Part shown: in pieces, positions 50,685 to 57,709 of the stretch | Layout of the letters: every line of letters starts with the position of its first letter | How positions within the stretch are numbered: the stretch's first letter is position 1 | Assembly (NCBI RefSeq): GCF_001044235.1 | Contig: NZ_JYNL01000067.1 | Span: forward strand, 1-57,709 | Reading direction: 5' to 3' | Origin: Mycolicibacterium chlorophenolicum | Lineage (GTDB): Bacteria; Actinomycetota; Actinomycetes; Mycobacteriales; Mycobacteriaceae | Length of the DNA stretch: 57,709 bases | Translations under genes and position numbers: made by a program | Notes under the pieces: generated by a model | What the model saw: only the letters and a program-made list of their open reading frames with translations | What the model was told of the DNA's origin: nothing | Database searches by the model: none

Positions 50685-51902
50685 GTGCTGCGAATCGGAT
50701 TGACCGGAGGAATCGGGGCGGGCAAGTCCACGGTGTCGGCCACGTTCAGCGAGCTCGGCGGCGTCGTCGTCGACGGTGATGTCATCGCCCGCGAGGTCGT
50801 GGAACCGGGCACCCCGGGGCTGAAGAGTCTGGTGGAGGCGTTCGGGGAAGAGATCCTGCAGCCCGACGGGGCCTTGAACCGGCCCGCGCTGGCGGCGATC
50901 GCGTTCAGCGACGACGAGAAGCGCGCCACCTTGAACGGCATCGTGCATCCGCTTGTGGCGCAACGCCGTTCGGAGTTGATCGCGGCCGCGGCCGAGGACG
51001 CCGTCATCGTCGAGGACATCCCGCTGCTGGTGGAGTCACAGATGGCGCCGATGTTCCCGCTCGTCATCGTGGTGCACGCCGACGCCGACCTGCGGGTCAA
51101 GCGGTTGATCGAGTACCGGGGGTTCAGCGAGGAGGACGCCCGCGCGCGCATCGCGGCCCAGGCCACCGAGGAGCAGCGCCGCGCGGTCGCCGACGTGTGG
51201 CTCGACAACGCCGGGAGTGCCGAGGAACTCGTCGCGGCCGCCCGAGCGCTCTGGCACGACCGCATCGAGCCGTTCGCGGCCAACATCGCGGCGCGCCGCC
51301 CCGCGCAGGCCCCGCCGCAACTGGTGCCGCCCGACCCGCAGTGGCCGGCCCAAGCCCAGCGGATCGTGGCCCGGCTGCGAACCGCGTGCGGACACCGAGC
51401 GGTCCGCGTCGATCACATCGGGTCGACCGCTGTCGCGGGCATGGCCGCCAAGGACGTCATCAACGTGCAGGTCACCGTCGACGCTCTCGGCACGGCCGAG
51501 GAGATCGCCGAGGCGATGCTCGGAGCCGGCTACGTCGCGACACCGATCACCGAAGACGCCGCCAAACCCGATGCGCGCAGCACCGTGGCCGATTTCGACC
51601 ACGTCGACGATCCCGCGCTGTGGCGCAAGCGGCTCTACCGTTCCGCCGACCCCGGGCGCCCCACCAACGTCCACGTGCGGGTGCAGGGCTGGCCCGGGCA
51701 GCAGTTCGCGCTGCTGTTCGTCGACTGGCTCCGGGCCGACCCCGGTGAGCAGGCCGCCTACCTGGATCTCAAGCACCGCGTCGCCGCGCGGGGGCACGCC
51801 ACCATGGGCGACTACGCCGAGGACAAGGAGCCGTGGTTCTCCGACGCCTACCGGAGGGCGTGGCAATGGGCCGACGCCACCGGCTGGCGACCCGGAGACT
51901 GA
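50685..51902 (+). CDS. coaE: Dephospho-CoA kinase fused to a GrpB/UPF0157 domain
   Basis: CoaE phosphorylates dephospho-CoA, the final step of CoA synthesis. Residues 1-200 form the kinase: P-loop 'GLTGGIGAGKST', 'VVVDGDVIAREVV' with the catalytic Asp, and 'VEDIPLLVES'. Residues about 210-400 are a GrpB/UPF0157 nucleotidyltransferase-like domain ('VDHIGSTAVAGMAAKDVINV', 'NVHVRVQGWPGQQFALLFVD'). The same fusion is known in M. tuberculosis CoaE (about 407 aa), where the second domain affects folding or oligomers. The GTG at 50685 gives 'MLRIGLTGG' and 405 aa; a GTG two codons upstream (50679) is possible. Confidence 0.95.
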   Translation: MLRIGLTGGIGAGKSTVSATFSELGGVVVDGDVIAREVVEPGTPGLKSLVEAFGEEILQPDGALNRPALAAIAFSDDEKRATLNGIVHPLVAQRRSELIAAAAEDAVIVEDIPLLVESQMAPMFPLVIVVHADADLRVKRLIEYRGFSEEDARARIAAQATEEQRRAVADVWLDNAGSAEELVAAARALWHDRIEPFAANIAARRPAQAPPQLVPPDPQWPAQAQRIVARLRTACGHRAVRVDHIGSTAVAGMAAKDVINVQVTVDALGTAEEIAEAMLGAGYVATPITEDAAKPDARSTVADFDHVDDPALWRKRLYRSADPGRPTNVHVRVQGWPGQQFALLFVDWLRADPGEQAAYLDLKHRVAARGHATMGDYAEDKEPWFSDAYRRAWQWADATGWRPGD

Positions 51903-51903
51903 G

Positions 51904-52344
51904 TCACTGACCCGCCCGGTCGGCGTTCGCGTGGATCGCGTCGCGGCAGTAGGCCGCGAGACCGGGAAGCCCAAATGACTCGTCGTATGTCTCCACATAT
52001 CTGGGGTCGCTCACGTACATGTCGCCCAGATTGCGGTGGAAGGCCGGCGGGCAGTCGTAGAACCAGCGATTCACGTGGAGCCGGTGCTGCTCTGCAGCGT
52101 TCATCGCCTCGTCGGAGTCGGCGGGGAGGCCCGCGCGGAACGCGTCGGACAGGGCTTTCTCAACGGCTTCTCCCTCGGCCTTGATCTGAACCCACTCGTC
52201 CTTTCCGTAGGACTTCGTCCGGCGCTGCGATTCCTTCCACTCCGCGGTCTCGCCCCACTTCTGCTCGGCCTCCGCTTGGTAGTCGTCGAAGCCGTCACCG
52301 AAGAGTTCGCGCATGTCGTCGTCGGTCATGGGCGTGTTCGTCAT
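51904..52344 (-). CDS. Internal-start TipAS-like effector-domain protein (alternative product)
   Basis: Within the MerR gene the ATG at 52344 ('MTNTPMTDDDMREL') is preceded by GGAGAAAG (complement of 52347-52354) at an ideal distance. It would yield a free 146-residue effector domain lacking the DNA-binding part. In Streptomyces lividans tipA makes just such a second product, TipAS (144 aa from a 253-aa TipAL, as recalled), which outnumbers TipAL and titrates the drug. The near-identical size and the strong internal ribosome site make a similar dual product likely, but expression is not shown. Confidence 0.5.
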   Translation of the reverse strand: MTNTPMTDDDMRELFGDGFDDYQAEAEQKWGETAEWKESQRRTKSYGKDEWVQIKAEGEAVEKALSDAFRAGLPADSDEAMNAAEQHRLHVNRWFYDCPPAFHRNLGDMYVSDPRYVETYDESFGLPGLAAYCRDAIHANADRAGQ

Positions 52345-52683
52345 TGCTTTCTCCAATGCCTGATCGATTGCCTCGACGAGGTCCTTCATCTCGTCGAGCC
52401 GGGACATGACGCGTTCGCGCTGTCGAACCAGGTGGCTGATCTCGTTGCCCTCGTCCAAGAGGCTTGCGATCTCGTCGAGAGGCAACTCGAGCCGGCGGTA
52501 CACGATGATATGGGACAACCGCGTCAGATCGGCCGACGTGTACACCCGGTAGCCCGAGGCGCTACGCCTACTCGGAATCAACAACCCGATGTCGTCGTAG
52601 TGGTGAAGCGTCCGGACCGTGATGCCGAATCGCTCCGCGACTTCACCGACGGTGAGTTCGCCCACCTGCATCTCCCGCGTCAC
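51904..52683 (-). CDS. TipA-type MerR-family transcriptional regulator (TipAL-like)
   Basis: A 259-residue regulator of the TipAL class. The MerR winged helix occupies residues about 10-75 ('TVGEVAERFGITVRTLHHYD', 'ASGYRVYTSADLTRLSHI'), a dimerising coiled coil about 80-112, and a TipAS-type effector domain about 116-259. The effector domain includes 'GFDDYQAEAEQKWGETAEW' and 'HRLHVNRWFYDCPPAFH'. Cys211 lies where Streptomyces TipAS attaches thiopeptides covalently (Cys214, recalled). The GTG at 52683 is almost at the predicted transcription start, so a leaderless message is likely. An in-frame ATG at 52671 is an alternative. Upstream is a MerR-type operator (52691-52721), and inside is a second start (52344). 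Confidence 0.9.
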   Translation of the reverse strand: MTREMQVGELTVGEVAERFGITVRTLHHYDDIGLLIPSRRSASGYRVYTSADLTRLSHIIVYRRLELPLDEIASLLDEGNEISHLVRQRERVMSRLDEMKDLVEAIDQALEKAMTNTPMTDDDMRELFGDGFDDYQAEAEQKWGETAEWKESQRRTKSYGKDEWVQIKAEGEAVEKALSDAFRAGLPADSDEAMNAAEQHRLHVNRWFYDCPPAFHRNLGDMYVSDPRYVETYDESFGLPGLAAYCRDAIHANADRAGQ

Positions 52684-52690
52684 GTCGATC

Positions 52691-52721
52691 AGGTTGGTAC
52701 CTCACGCCGCGTGAGGGTCAA
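52691..52721 (-). promoter_or_regulatory. MerR/TipA-type promoter-operator
   Basis: Read on the minus strand: TTGACC (52721-52716) as -35, CAACCT (52696-52691) as -10, and a 19-base spacer. A 19-bp spacer is the hallmark of MerR-activated promoters. Overlapping the -35 end and the spacer is the palindrome CCTCACG-N3-CGTGAGG (52700-52716). I recall the Streptomyces tipA promoter carrying the same CCTCACG/CGTGAGG arms. This points to positive autoregulation of the TipA-type gene. Confidence 0.75.
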
Positions 52722-52723
52722 GC

Positions 52724-53263
52724 TCAGGTCGCGGGAGCCTCGGCCTGCACGGCTTCCGCGGTGGGCGCCGAGCCGTCCGTCCCGGGTACCGGGATGTCGA
52801 GCGGGGCGCCGCACTGCAGGGTGCCGTACAGCGGATCGTCCTTGACGCGGAAGAACCTGGGCGCGATGAACTGATCGGCCTGCGCCACGATCTGGTCGTC
52901 GACCAGGATCTCGCAGTGCAGGTTGGACCCGTACGGCCACTGGATCGAGATCTGCATGCCGGCCAGCTTGGGGTCGGTCAGCACGGTGTTCACCTCGAAC
53001 GTCTGACCCGGCAGCATCGTCGGCTGGGCGCTGTTGACGTTCTGGTCGTCCTGTTTGTACGCGACCACCGCACCGCGGGAGGTGCCGTCGGCGCGGGCGC
53101 GGTACAGGACGTTGTGCTGGACGGGCGGGGCCGGGGTCTCGACCACCGGAGGCGGCTCCGGATCCGCGGCCGCGGTGGTCATCGGCGACACGGATCCACT
53201 GGCCAGCATGACCGCGGCGGCGCCGACCGCCCACACACCTCGCGTCCGTCTGCTCGAACTCAC
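52724..53263 (-). CDS. Secreted hypothetical protein (179 aa)
   Basis: A 179-residue exported protein. The signal peptide runs from 'MSSSRRTRGVWAVGAAAVML' to 'TTAAADPEP', with cleavage near AAA-DP; the double arginine could be a Tat signal. The mature part starts Pro-rich, then 'VQHNVLYRARADGTSRGAVV' and a beta-rich domain with two cysteines ('GSNLHCEILVDD', 'YGTLQCGAPLDIP'), and finally a Pro/Ala tail. I recognise the style of a mycobacterial secreted hypothetical protein but no named family. The GTG at 53263 lies 10 bases after the DUF402 gene, so the two are one operon. Confidence 0.78.
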   Translation of the reverse strand: MSSSRRTRGVWAVGAAAVMLASGSVSPMTTAAADPEPPPVVETPAPPVQHNVLYRARADGTSRGAVVAYKQDDQNVNSAQPTMLPGQTFEVNTVLTDPKLAGMQISIQWPYGSNLHCEILVDDQIVAQADQFIAPRFFRVKDDPLYGTLQCGAPLDIPVPGTDGSAPTAEAVQAEAPAT

Positions 53264-53273
53264 ACCGCGGAGT

Positions 53274-53798
53274 CTATGCTGCGCGCCACGTCAGGGTGAT
53301 CCCGATGGTGTTCAGCCAGCTGTCGAGGTGGTAGCCGTGGCGGGCCAGCGCCTCGACGGTCGTCACCGCGGTCCGGATGGCGCGGTCGGCGTCGTCGGGG
53401 CTGAGCAGGCCGTCGCGGACGGCCAGCACGAGCTCGTCGACGTCGGCCACCGTCACCTGACGGCCGGTGCGCAGCACCAGATCGAGGTAGTGATCCTCGC
53501 TGTGCCAGACGCGCGGCCCGGCGGTGTAGACGCCCACGTCGAGGTAGAAGTCCTGGTCGCGCTCGTAGCCGGGGTTGAAGTGGAAGACCGTCACCCGCAG
53601 GTTCAGCGCGGGCAGCAACCACGATTCGAGGTAGTGGAACTGCGCCCGGCCCGGAGCCGGCCGGGCCAGGTAGAGGCCCCACGGCTCGACGGTGTAGACG
53701 TCGACGTCCCGCACGACACCCTTCGGGTCGGTGTTGGTGCGGGTCGCCAGATCGAAGGTCTCGCGCTTGGGAGGGTGGATGCCGACCAGGATAAACAC
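53274..53798 (-). CDS. DUF402 domain protein (Rv1632c-like)
   Basis: A 174-residue protein of the DUF402 (FomD-like) family. Signature segments: 'DVYTVEPWGLYLARPAPGR', 'QFHYLESWLLPALNLRVTV', 'FHFNPGYERDQDFYLDVGV' and 'HSEDHYLDLVLRTGRQV'. The conserved Tyr/Asp/Glu residues match nucleoside-phosphate phosphatases of the family, so a small phosphatase activity is possible but unproven. The frame is open far into the opposite strand of uvrB; the GTG at 53798 ('MFILVGIHPPKRETFD') is the most likely start. It is divergent from uvrB with 54 bases between, as Rv1632c-uvrB in M. tuberculosis. Confidence 0.85.
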   Translation of the reverse strand: MFILVGIHPPKRETFDLATRTNTDPKGVVRDVDVYTVEPWGLYLARPAPGRAQFHYLESWLLPALNLRVTVFHFNPGYERDQDFYLDVGVYTAGPRVWHSEDHYLDLVLRTGRQVTVADVDELVLAVRDGLLSPDDADRAIRTAVTTVEALARHGYHLDSWLNTIGITLTWRAA

Positions 53799-53852
53799 CG
53801 TCGGGTGCCCGCGGAACAGAAGATGTCGGTGCCGGGTTCTACCCTGGTGAAC

Positions 53853-56015
53853 ATGGCTTTCGCGACTGAACATCCCGTACTCGCGCATTCCGAGTACCGC
53901 CCCGTGGATCAGGTCGTGCGCGCCGGTGCCCGCTTCGAGGTCGTCAGCGAGTATCAGCCGGCCGGCGATCAGCCTGCCGCCATCGAGGAGCTGGAGCGCC
54001 GGATCCGGGCAGGGGAGCGCGATGTGGTGCTGCTCGGCGCCACCGGTACCGGTAAATCGGCGACCACGGCGTGGCTGATCGAGCGGCTGCAGCGGCCCAC
54101 GCTGGTGATGGCGCCGAACAAGACGCTCGCTGCGCAGCTGGCCAACGAGCTGCGAGAGATGTTGCCGCACAACTCGGTTGAGTACTTCGTCTCGTACTAC
54201 GACTACTACCAGCCCGAGGCGTACATCGCCCAGACCGACACCTACATCGAGAAGGACAGCTCGATCAACGACGACGTCGAGCGGCTGCGGCACTCCGCGA
54301 CGTCCAGCCTGCTGTCCCGCCGCGACGTCGTGGTGGTGGCCTCGGTGTCCTGCATCTACGGCCTGGGCACCCCGCAGTCCTACATGGACCGCTCCGTCGA
54401 GCTGAAGGTCGGCGACGAGGTGCCGCGGGACGCGCTGCTCCGGCTGCTGGTCGACGTGCAGTACACCCGCAACGACATGTCGTTCACCCGCGGCACGTTC
54501 CGGGTGCGCGGCGACACCGTCGAGATCATCCCGTCCTACGAAGAGCTGGCGGTCCGCATCGAGTTCTTCGGCGACGAGGTCGAGGCGCTGTACTACATGC
54601 ACCCCCTGACGGGCGACGTCATCCGCCAGGTCGACTCGCTGCGGGTTTTTCCCGCGACGCACTACGTGGCTGGACCGGAACGGATGGCGCACGCGATCTC
54701 CACCATCGAGGCCGAACTCGAAGACCGCCTCAAGGAGCTGGAAGGGCAGGGCAAGCTGCTCGAGGCCCAGCGGCTGCGGATGCGCACCAACTACGACGTC
54801 GAGATGATGCGCCAGGTCGGGTTCTGCTCCGGCATCGAGAACTACTCGCGGCACATCGACGGCCGCCCCGCCGGGTCGGCGCCCGCCACGCTGCTGGACT
54901 ACTTCCCGGAGGACTTCCTGCTCGTCATCGACGAGTCGCACGTGACGGTGCCGCAGATCGGCGGCATGTACGAGGGCGACATGTCGCGTAAGCGCAACCT
55001 CGTCGAGTTCGGGTTCCGGTTGCCGTCGGCCGTCGACAACCGGCCGCTGACGTGGGAGGAGTTCGCCGACCGGATCGGGCAGACGGTGTACCTGTCGGCG
55101 ACGCCGGGCCCGTACGAGCTCAGCCAGACCGGCGGGGAGTTCGTCGAGCAGGTCATCCGGCCCACCGGTCTGGTCGATCCGCAGGTCATCGTCAAGCCGA
55201 CCAAGGGGCAGATCGACGACCTGATCGGGGAGATCCGCAAGCGCACCGAGCGCGACGAGCGGGTGCTCGTCACCACGCTGACCAAGAAGATGGCCGAGGA
55301 CCTCACGGACTATCTGCTCGAGATGGGCATCCGGGTGCGGTATCTGCACTCCGAGGTCGACACGCTGCGCCGTGTCGAACTGCTGCGGCAGCTGCGGCTG
55401 GGGGAGTACGACGTGCTCATCGGCATCAACCTGCTGCGGGAGGGCCTCGATCTGCCCGAGGTGTCGCTGGTCGCGATCCTGGACGCCGACAAGGAGGGCT
55501 TCCTGCGCTCGCCGCGGAGCCTGATCCAGACCATCGGTCGCGCGGCACGCAACGTCTCCGGCGAGGTCCACATGTACGCGGACACGATGACGGACTCGAT
55601 GAAGCAGGCCATCGACGAGACCGAGCGACGCCGCGCCAAACAGATCGCCTACAACGAAGAGCACGGGATCGATCCGCAGCCGTTGCGCAAGAAGATCGCC
55701 GACATCCTCGATCAGGTGTACCGGGAAGCCGACGACACCGATGCCGCGGTCGAGGTGGGCGGTTCGGGCCGCAACGCGTCCCGGGGCCGACGCGCGCCCG
55801 GCGAACCGGGTCGGGCGGTCAGCGCCGGTGTGTTCGAGGGCCGCGACACCCGCAACATGCCGCGCGCGGAGCTGGCCGATCTGATCAAGGACATGACCGC
55901 GCAGATGATGGCCGCCGCACGGGATCTGCAGTTCGAGCTGGCCGCCCGGATCCGCGACGAGATCTCCGATTTGAAGAAGGAACTCCGTGGCATGGACGCG
56001 GCCGGCCTCAAATGA
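53853..56015 (+). CDS. uvrB: Excinuclease ABC subunit B
   Basis: The helicase-like damage-verifying subunit of nucleotide excision repair. The 720 residues contain Walker A 'GATGTGKS' (62-69), the DNA-inserting beta-hairpin 'VSYYDYYQPEAYIAQTDTYI' near residue 110, and 'LLVIDESHVTVPQIGGMY' as Walker B. Helicase motifs include 'VYLSATPGPYEL', 'YLHSEVDTLRRVELL', 'LLREGLDLPEVSLVAILDAD' and 'QTIGRAARN'. A C-terminal UVR motif ('MMAAARDLQFELAARIRDEI') binds UvrC. The ATG at 53853 gives 'MAFATEHPVLAHSEYRPVD'; a GTG at 53847 is two codons upstream. No SOS box was seen in the 54-base upstream gap. Confidence 0.97.
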   Translation: MAFATEHPVLAHSEYRPVDQVVRAGARFEVVSEYQPAGDQPAAIEELERRIRAGERDVVLLGATGTGKSATTAWLIERLQRPTLVMAPNKTLAAQLANELREMLPHNSVEYFVSYYDYYQPEAYIAQTDTYIEKDSSINDDVERLRHSATSSLLSRRDVVVVASVSCIYGLGTPQSYMDRSVELKVGDEVPRDALLRLLVDVQYTRNDMSFTRGTFRVRGDTVEIIPSYEELAVRIEFFGDEVEALYYMHPLTGDVIRQVDSLRVFPATHYVAGPERMAHAISTIEAELEDRLKELEGQGKLLEAQRLRMRTNYDVEMMRQVGFCSGIENYSRHIDGRPAGSAPATLLDYFPEDFLLVIDESHVTVPQIGGMYEGDMSRKRNLVEFGFRLPSAVDNRPLTWEEFADRIGQTVYLSATPGPYELSQTGGEFVEQVIRPTGLVDPQVIVKPTKGQIDDLIGEIRKRTERDERVLVTTLTKKMAEDLTDYLLEMGIRVRYLHSEVDTLRRVELLRQLRLGEYDVLIGINLLREGLDLPEVSLVAILDADKEGFLRSPRSLIQTIGRAARNVSGEVHMYADTMTDSMKQAIDETERRRAKQIAYNEEHGIDPQPLRKKIADILDQVYREADDTDAAVEVGGSGRNASRGRRAPGEPGRAVSAGVFEGRDTRNMPRAELADLIKDMTAQMMAAARDLQFELAARIRDEISDLKKELRGMDAAGLK

Positions 56016-56037
56016 GTTGATCTCAACCGCCGTTGAG
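56016..56037. repeat. Overlapping inverted repeats between uvrB and the MFS gene
   Basis: GTTGA-TC-TCAAC (56016-56027) and CTCAAC-CGCC-GTTGAG (56022-56037) share the middle CTCAAC arm, so two alternative hairpins are possible. They fall directly after the uvrB stop and 18 bases before the MFS start. They could be an operator for the pump or a weak termination structure; no U-tract follows. Confidence 0.4.
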
Positions 56038-56054
56038 GTCCTACGGTCGACGGC

Positions 56055-57476
56055 GTGACTGATACCGAGGCGCCCGCCGGCCATCCCGCGGGATCGTGGC
56101 GTGACCTGCTGGGCCCGCGACATCTCGGCGCCTCCACGGTGCTCGCGGGCGGCGTCGCGCTGTACGCGACCAACGAGTTCCTGACCATCAGTCTGATGCC
56201 CAGCGCCGTCGCCGAGATCGGTGGGCAACGCTTCTACGCCTGGGTGACCACGGTGTACCTGGTCGGGTCGGTGATGGCGGCCACCACGGTGCACGCGGTG
56301 CTGATGCGGTGGGGGCCCCGGTGGTCCTACCTCCTCGGGCTGACGCTGTTCGGTGCGGGCAGCCTCGGCTGTGCGATGGCGCCGAGTATGGAGTTCCTGC
56401 TCGCCGGCCGGACGGTGCAGGGCGCGGCCGGCGGACTGCTGGCCGGGCTCGGGTACGCCGTCATCAACACCGCGCTGCCGAGCGCGCTGTGGACCAAGGC
56501 GTCGGCACTGGTGTCGGCGATGTGGGGCGTCGGGACGCTGGTGGGCCCGGCCGCCGGTGGGCTGTTCGCCCAATACGGTTCGTGGCGTTGGGCTTTCGGT
56601 GTGCTCGTGGTGATGACGGCCGCGATGTCGGTGCTGGTGCCGCTCGCGCTGCCTGGCACCCGCGACGCGACGGTGCCGCCGAGCCGCGTCCGCATCCCCG
56701 TGTGGTCGTTGCTCCTACTCGGCGCGGCCGCGCTGCTGGTCAGCGCGGCGGGCGTTCCGCACGACACGCGCGCCACCGCGGGACTGGTCGTCGCGGGCTT
56801 CGGTCTGGTCGCGGTGTTCCTGGTGGTCGACCGCCGCGCAGGCGCGTCGGTCCTGCCACCCAGCGCATTCCGCGCCGGCCCGCTGAAGTGGATCTATCTG
56901 ACGTTGGGCGTGCTGATGGCCGCGACGATGGTCGACATGTACGTGCCGCTGTTCGCGCAGCGGCTCGCGCACCTCGCCCCGGTGGCCGCGGGCTTTCTCG
57001 GCGCGGGGCTGGCCGTCGGCTGGACTGTCGGCGAGATCAGCAGCGCCTCGCTGAGCCGGCAAGCGGTGATCGTGCGCACGGTGGCCGTGGCGCCACTGGT
57101 GATGGCTCTGGGGTTGACGATCGGTGCGCTGACCCAACGCCAGGACGCTTCCGAGTGGTTCGTCGCGGCGTGGGCTACGGGACTCGTCATCACCGGGTCC
57201 GGGGTCGGCATCGCGTGGCCGCATCTGTCGGCGTGGGCGATGAGCAAGGTGGACGACCCCGCGGAGGGGCCTGCGGCGGCCGCGGCCATCAACACCGTCC
57301 AGGTGATCTGCGGAGCGTTCGGCGCCGCCCTGGCCGGTGTCGTGGTCAACGTCTCCGATCGCGGCGATGCGACGGCGTCGCGGTGGCTGTTCGCCGTGTT
57401 CGCGGTGCTCGCCGCGTCGGCCGCGGTCGCGTCGATCCGAAGCGGCCGCCCCGCGCGGCGGATCGACACCGACTAA
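56055..57476 (+). CDS. Major facilitator superfamily transporter (drug-efflux type, Rv1634-like)
   Basis: A 473-residue transporter with about 13-14 predicted helices, of the EmrB/QacA-like drug:proton antiporter family. Landmarks: 'ATNEFLTISLMPSAVAEIGG' (helix 1, motif D-like), 'AWVTTVYLVGSVMAATTVHA', the loop 2-3 'MRWGPRWSYLLGLTLFGAG', and motif C-like 'SAMWGVGTLVGPAAGGLF'. The GTG at 56055 gives 'MTDTEAPAGHPAGSWRDLLG'. Synteny after uvrB matches Rv1634. The true substrate is unknown. The gene is separated from uvrB by 39 bases containing inverted repeats. Confidence 0.88.
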   Translation: MTDTEAPAGHPAGSWRDLLGPRHLGASTVLAGGVALYATNEFLTISLMPSAVAEIGGQRFYAWVTTVYLVGSVMAATTVHAVLMRWGPRWSYLLGLTLFGAGSLGCAMAPSMEFLLAGRTVQGAAGGLLAGLGYAVINTALPSALWTKASALVSAMWGVGTLVGPAAGGLFAQYGSWRWAFGVLVVMTAAMSVLVPLALPGTRDATVPPSRVRIPVWSLLLLGAAALLVSAAGVPHDTRATAGLVVAGFGLVAVFLVVDRRAGASVLPPSAFRAGPLKWIYLTLGVLMAATMVDMYVPLFAQRLAHLAPVAAGFLGAGLAVGWTVGEISSASLSRQAVIVRTVAVAPLVMALGLTIGALTQRQDASEWFVAAWATGLVITGSGVGIAWPHLSAWAMSKVDDPAEGPAAAAAINTVQVICGAFGAALAGVVVNVSDRGDATASRWLFAVFAVLAASAAVASIRSGRPARRIDTD

Positions 57477-57536
57477 CGCTCAGCAGGATTGCAACGGTGT
57501 TCTGCGGGCGAGGCTACTGGCACCGTGGACGTCAGT

Positions 57537-57607
57537 GCGGGTGTGGCTGAGTGGCTAGGCACCGGCCTGCAAAGCCGTTTACACGGGTTCGAATCCCGTC
57601 ACTCGCT
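57537..57607 (+). tRNA. tRNA-Cys (GCA anticodon)
   Basis: A 71-nt cloverleaf: acceptor GCGGGTG/CACTCGC with one G-U pair, discriminator T (typical for Cys), D-loop AGTGGCTAGGCA, anticodon loop CTGCAAA giving GCA, short variable loop, and T arm ACGGG-TTCGAAT-CCCGT. CCA is not encoded. The anticodon stem has one C-T mismatch at its base. Confidence 0.93.
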
Positions 57608-57635
57608 CGTTTGTGATGTTGCAAGACATCCGAAT

Positions 57636-57670
57636 AGCTCTGAACCCTCGTTGGGGTTCAGGGCTTTTTT
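57636..57670 (+). terminator. Intrinsic terminator after tRNA-Cys
   Basis: AGCTCTGAACCC (57636-57647) pairs with GGGTTCAGGGCT (57654-57665) including one G-U pair, with a 6-base loop, and runs into TTTTTT (57665-57670). It is a well-formed Rho-independent terminator 29 bases after the tRNA. The remaining bases to the end of the window show nothing recognisable. Confidence 0.92.
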
Positions 57671-57709
57671 CGTGGGCGGCCGCAGGGGACGCCGCGGGGT
57701 TGGTAGTCC

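Noticed and set aside
53799..53852. A possible SOS (LexA) box upstream of uvrB
   Set aside because: No TCGAAC-N4-GTTCGA-like palindrome could be found; the GAAC/GTTC fragments present are wrongly spaced.
53274..56573. A minus-strand open frame of about 1,099 codons spanning uvrB
   Set aside because: It is the antisense of uvrB in high-GC sequence, Arg/His/Gly-rich without any domain. Only its last 174 codons (from 53798) are a real gene (DUF402).

Overview
The window reads as a chromosomal segment of a high-GC actinobacterium, almost certainly a rapid-growing mycobacterium (Mycolicibacterium type). The main reason is gene order. Recalled from the M. tuberculosis Rv1615-Rv1634 block, the same backbone appears here: two small membrane proteins, pyk, tesB, cydCDBA, a DUF308 protein, the membrane adenylate cyclase cya, pdtaR, the thiolase/DUF35 pair, polA, rpsA, coaE, a DUF402 protein, uvrB and an MFS pump. 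Extra gene sets are inserted between these conserved genes, as in larger environmental mycobacterial genomes. No insertion sequence, prophage, CRISPR array or replication origin was seen. No stretch over 300 bases lacks a gene.

Layout. 1-9.6 kb: the 3' end of a DUF222/HNH-type gene, two small membrane proteins, glutamate synthase (gltB-gltD, overlapping), pyruvate kinase and acyl-CoA thioesterase II. 9.6-16.3 kb (minus strand): the cytochrome bd operon cydA-cydB-cydD-cydC plus a DUF4190 protein. CydC has an unusually short ATPase domain, and tandem 11-bp repeats lie upstream of cydA. 16.4-23.2 kb (plus strand): a polar amino-acid ABC importer, a MacS-type sensor kinase with its LuxR-type regulator, a DUF2339 membrane protein and a Dps ferritin resembling mycobacterial Dps2. 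23.2-27.5 kb: adenylate cyclase cya, a nitrilase-family amidohydrolase, a DUF998 membrane protein and a secreted PE-PPE-domain hydrolase. 27.6-33.9 kb: a tRNA with a Leu(CAA) anticodon, the antiterminator pdtaR, the livJHMGF importer and a 57-residue secreted peptide. 33.9-39.3 kb: a DUF167 protein, the thiolase/DUF35 pair behind a perfect KstR-type box, two alpha/beta hydrolases, and LysR and TetR regulators. 39.4-46.3 kb: polA, a thioesterase, a TRIC channel, a PrsW-type protease and rpsA.

46.3-52.7 kb is the main accessory stretch. It holds an ECF42-like sigma factor with a double DGPF/YCII protein. It also holds a sigma factor fused to its own zinc-finger, membrane-anchored anti-sigma module, flanked by two small secreted cysteine-containing proteins that share a promoter-like element. 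After coaE comes a TipA-type MerR regulator with an embedded TipAS-like internal start and a MerR-type 19-bp-spacer operator. 52.7-57.7 kb returns to the backbone: a secreted protein, DUF402, uvrB, an MFS pump, tRNA-Cys and a terminator.

Functionally the backbone combines nitrogen assimilation (gltBD with two amino-acid importers), respiration under low oxygen (cydABDC), cAMP signalling, and DNA replication and repair (polA, uvrB). The accessory genes are mainly sensors: three sigma or anti-sigma proteins, one two-component pair, and TipA, LysR and TetR regulators. Family calls come from recognising sequence motifs by eye. Comparisons with M. tuberculosis or M. smegmatis rest on memory, not on searches.
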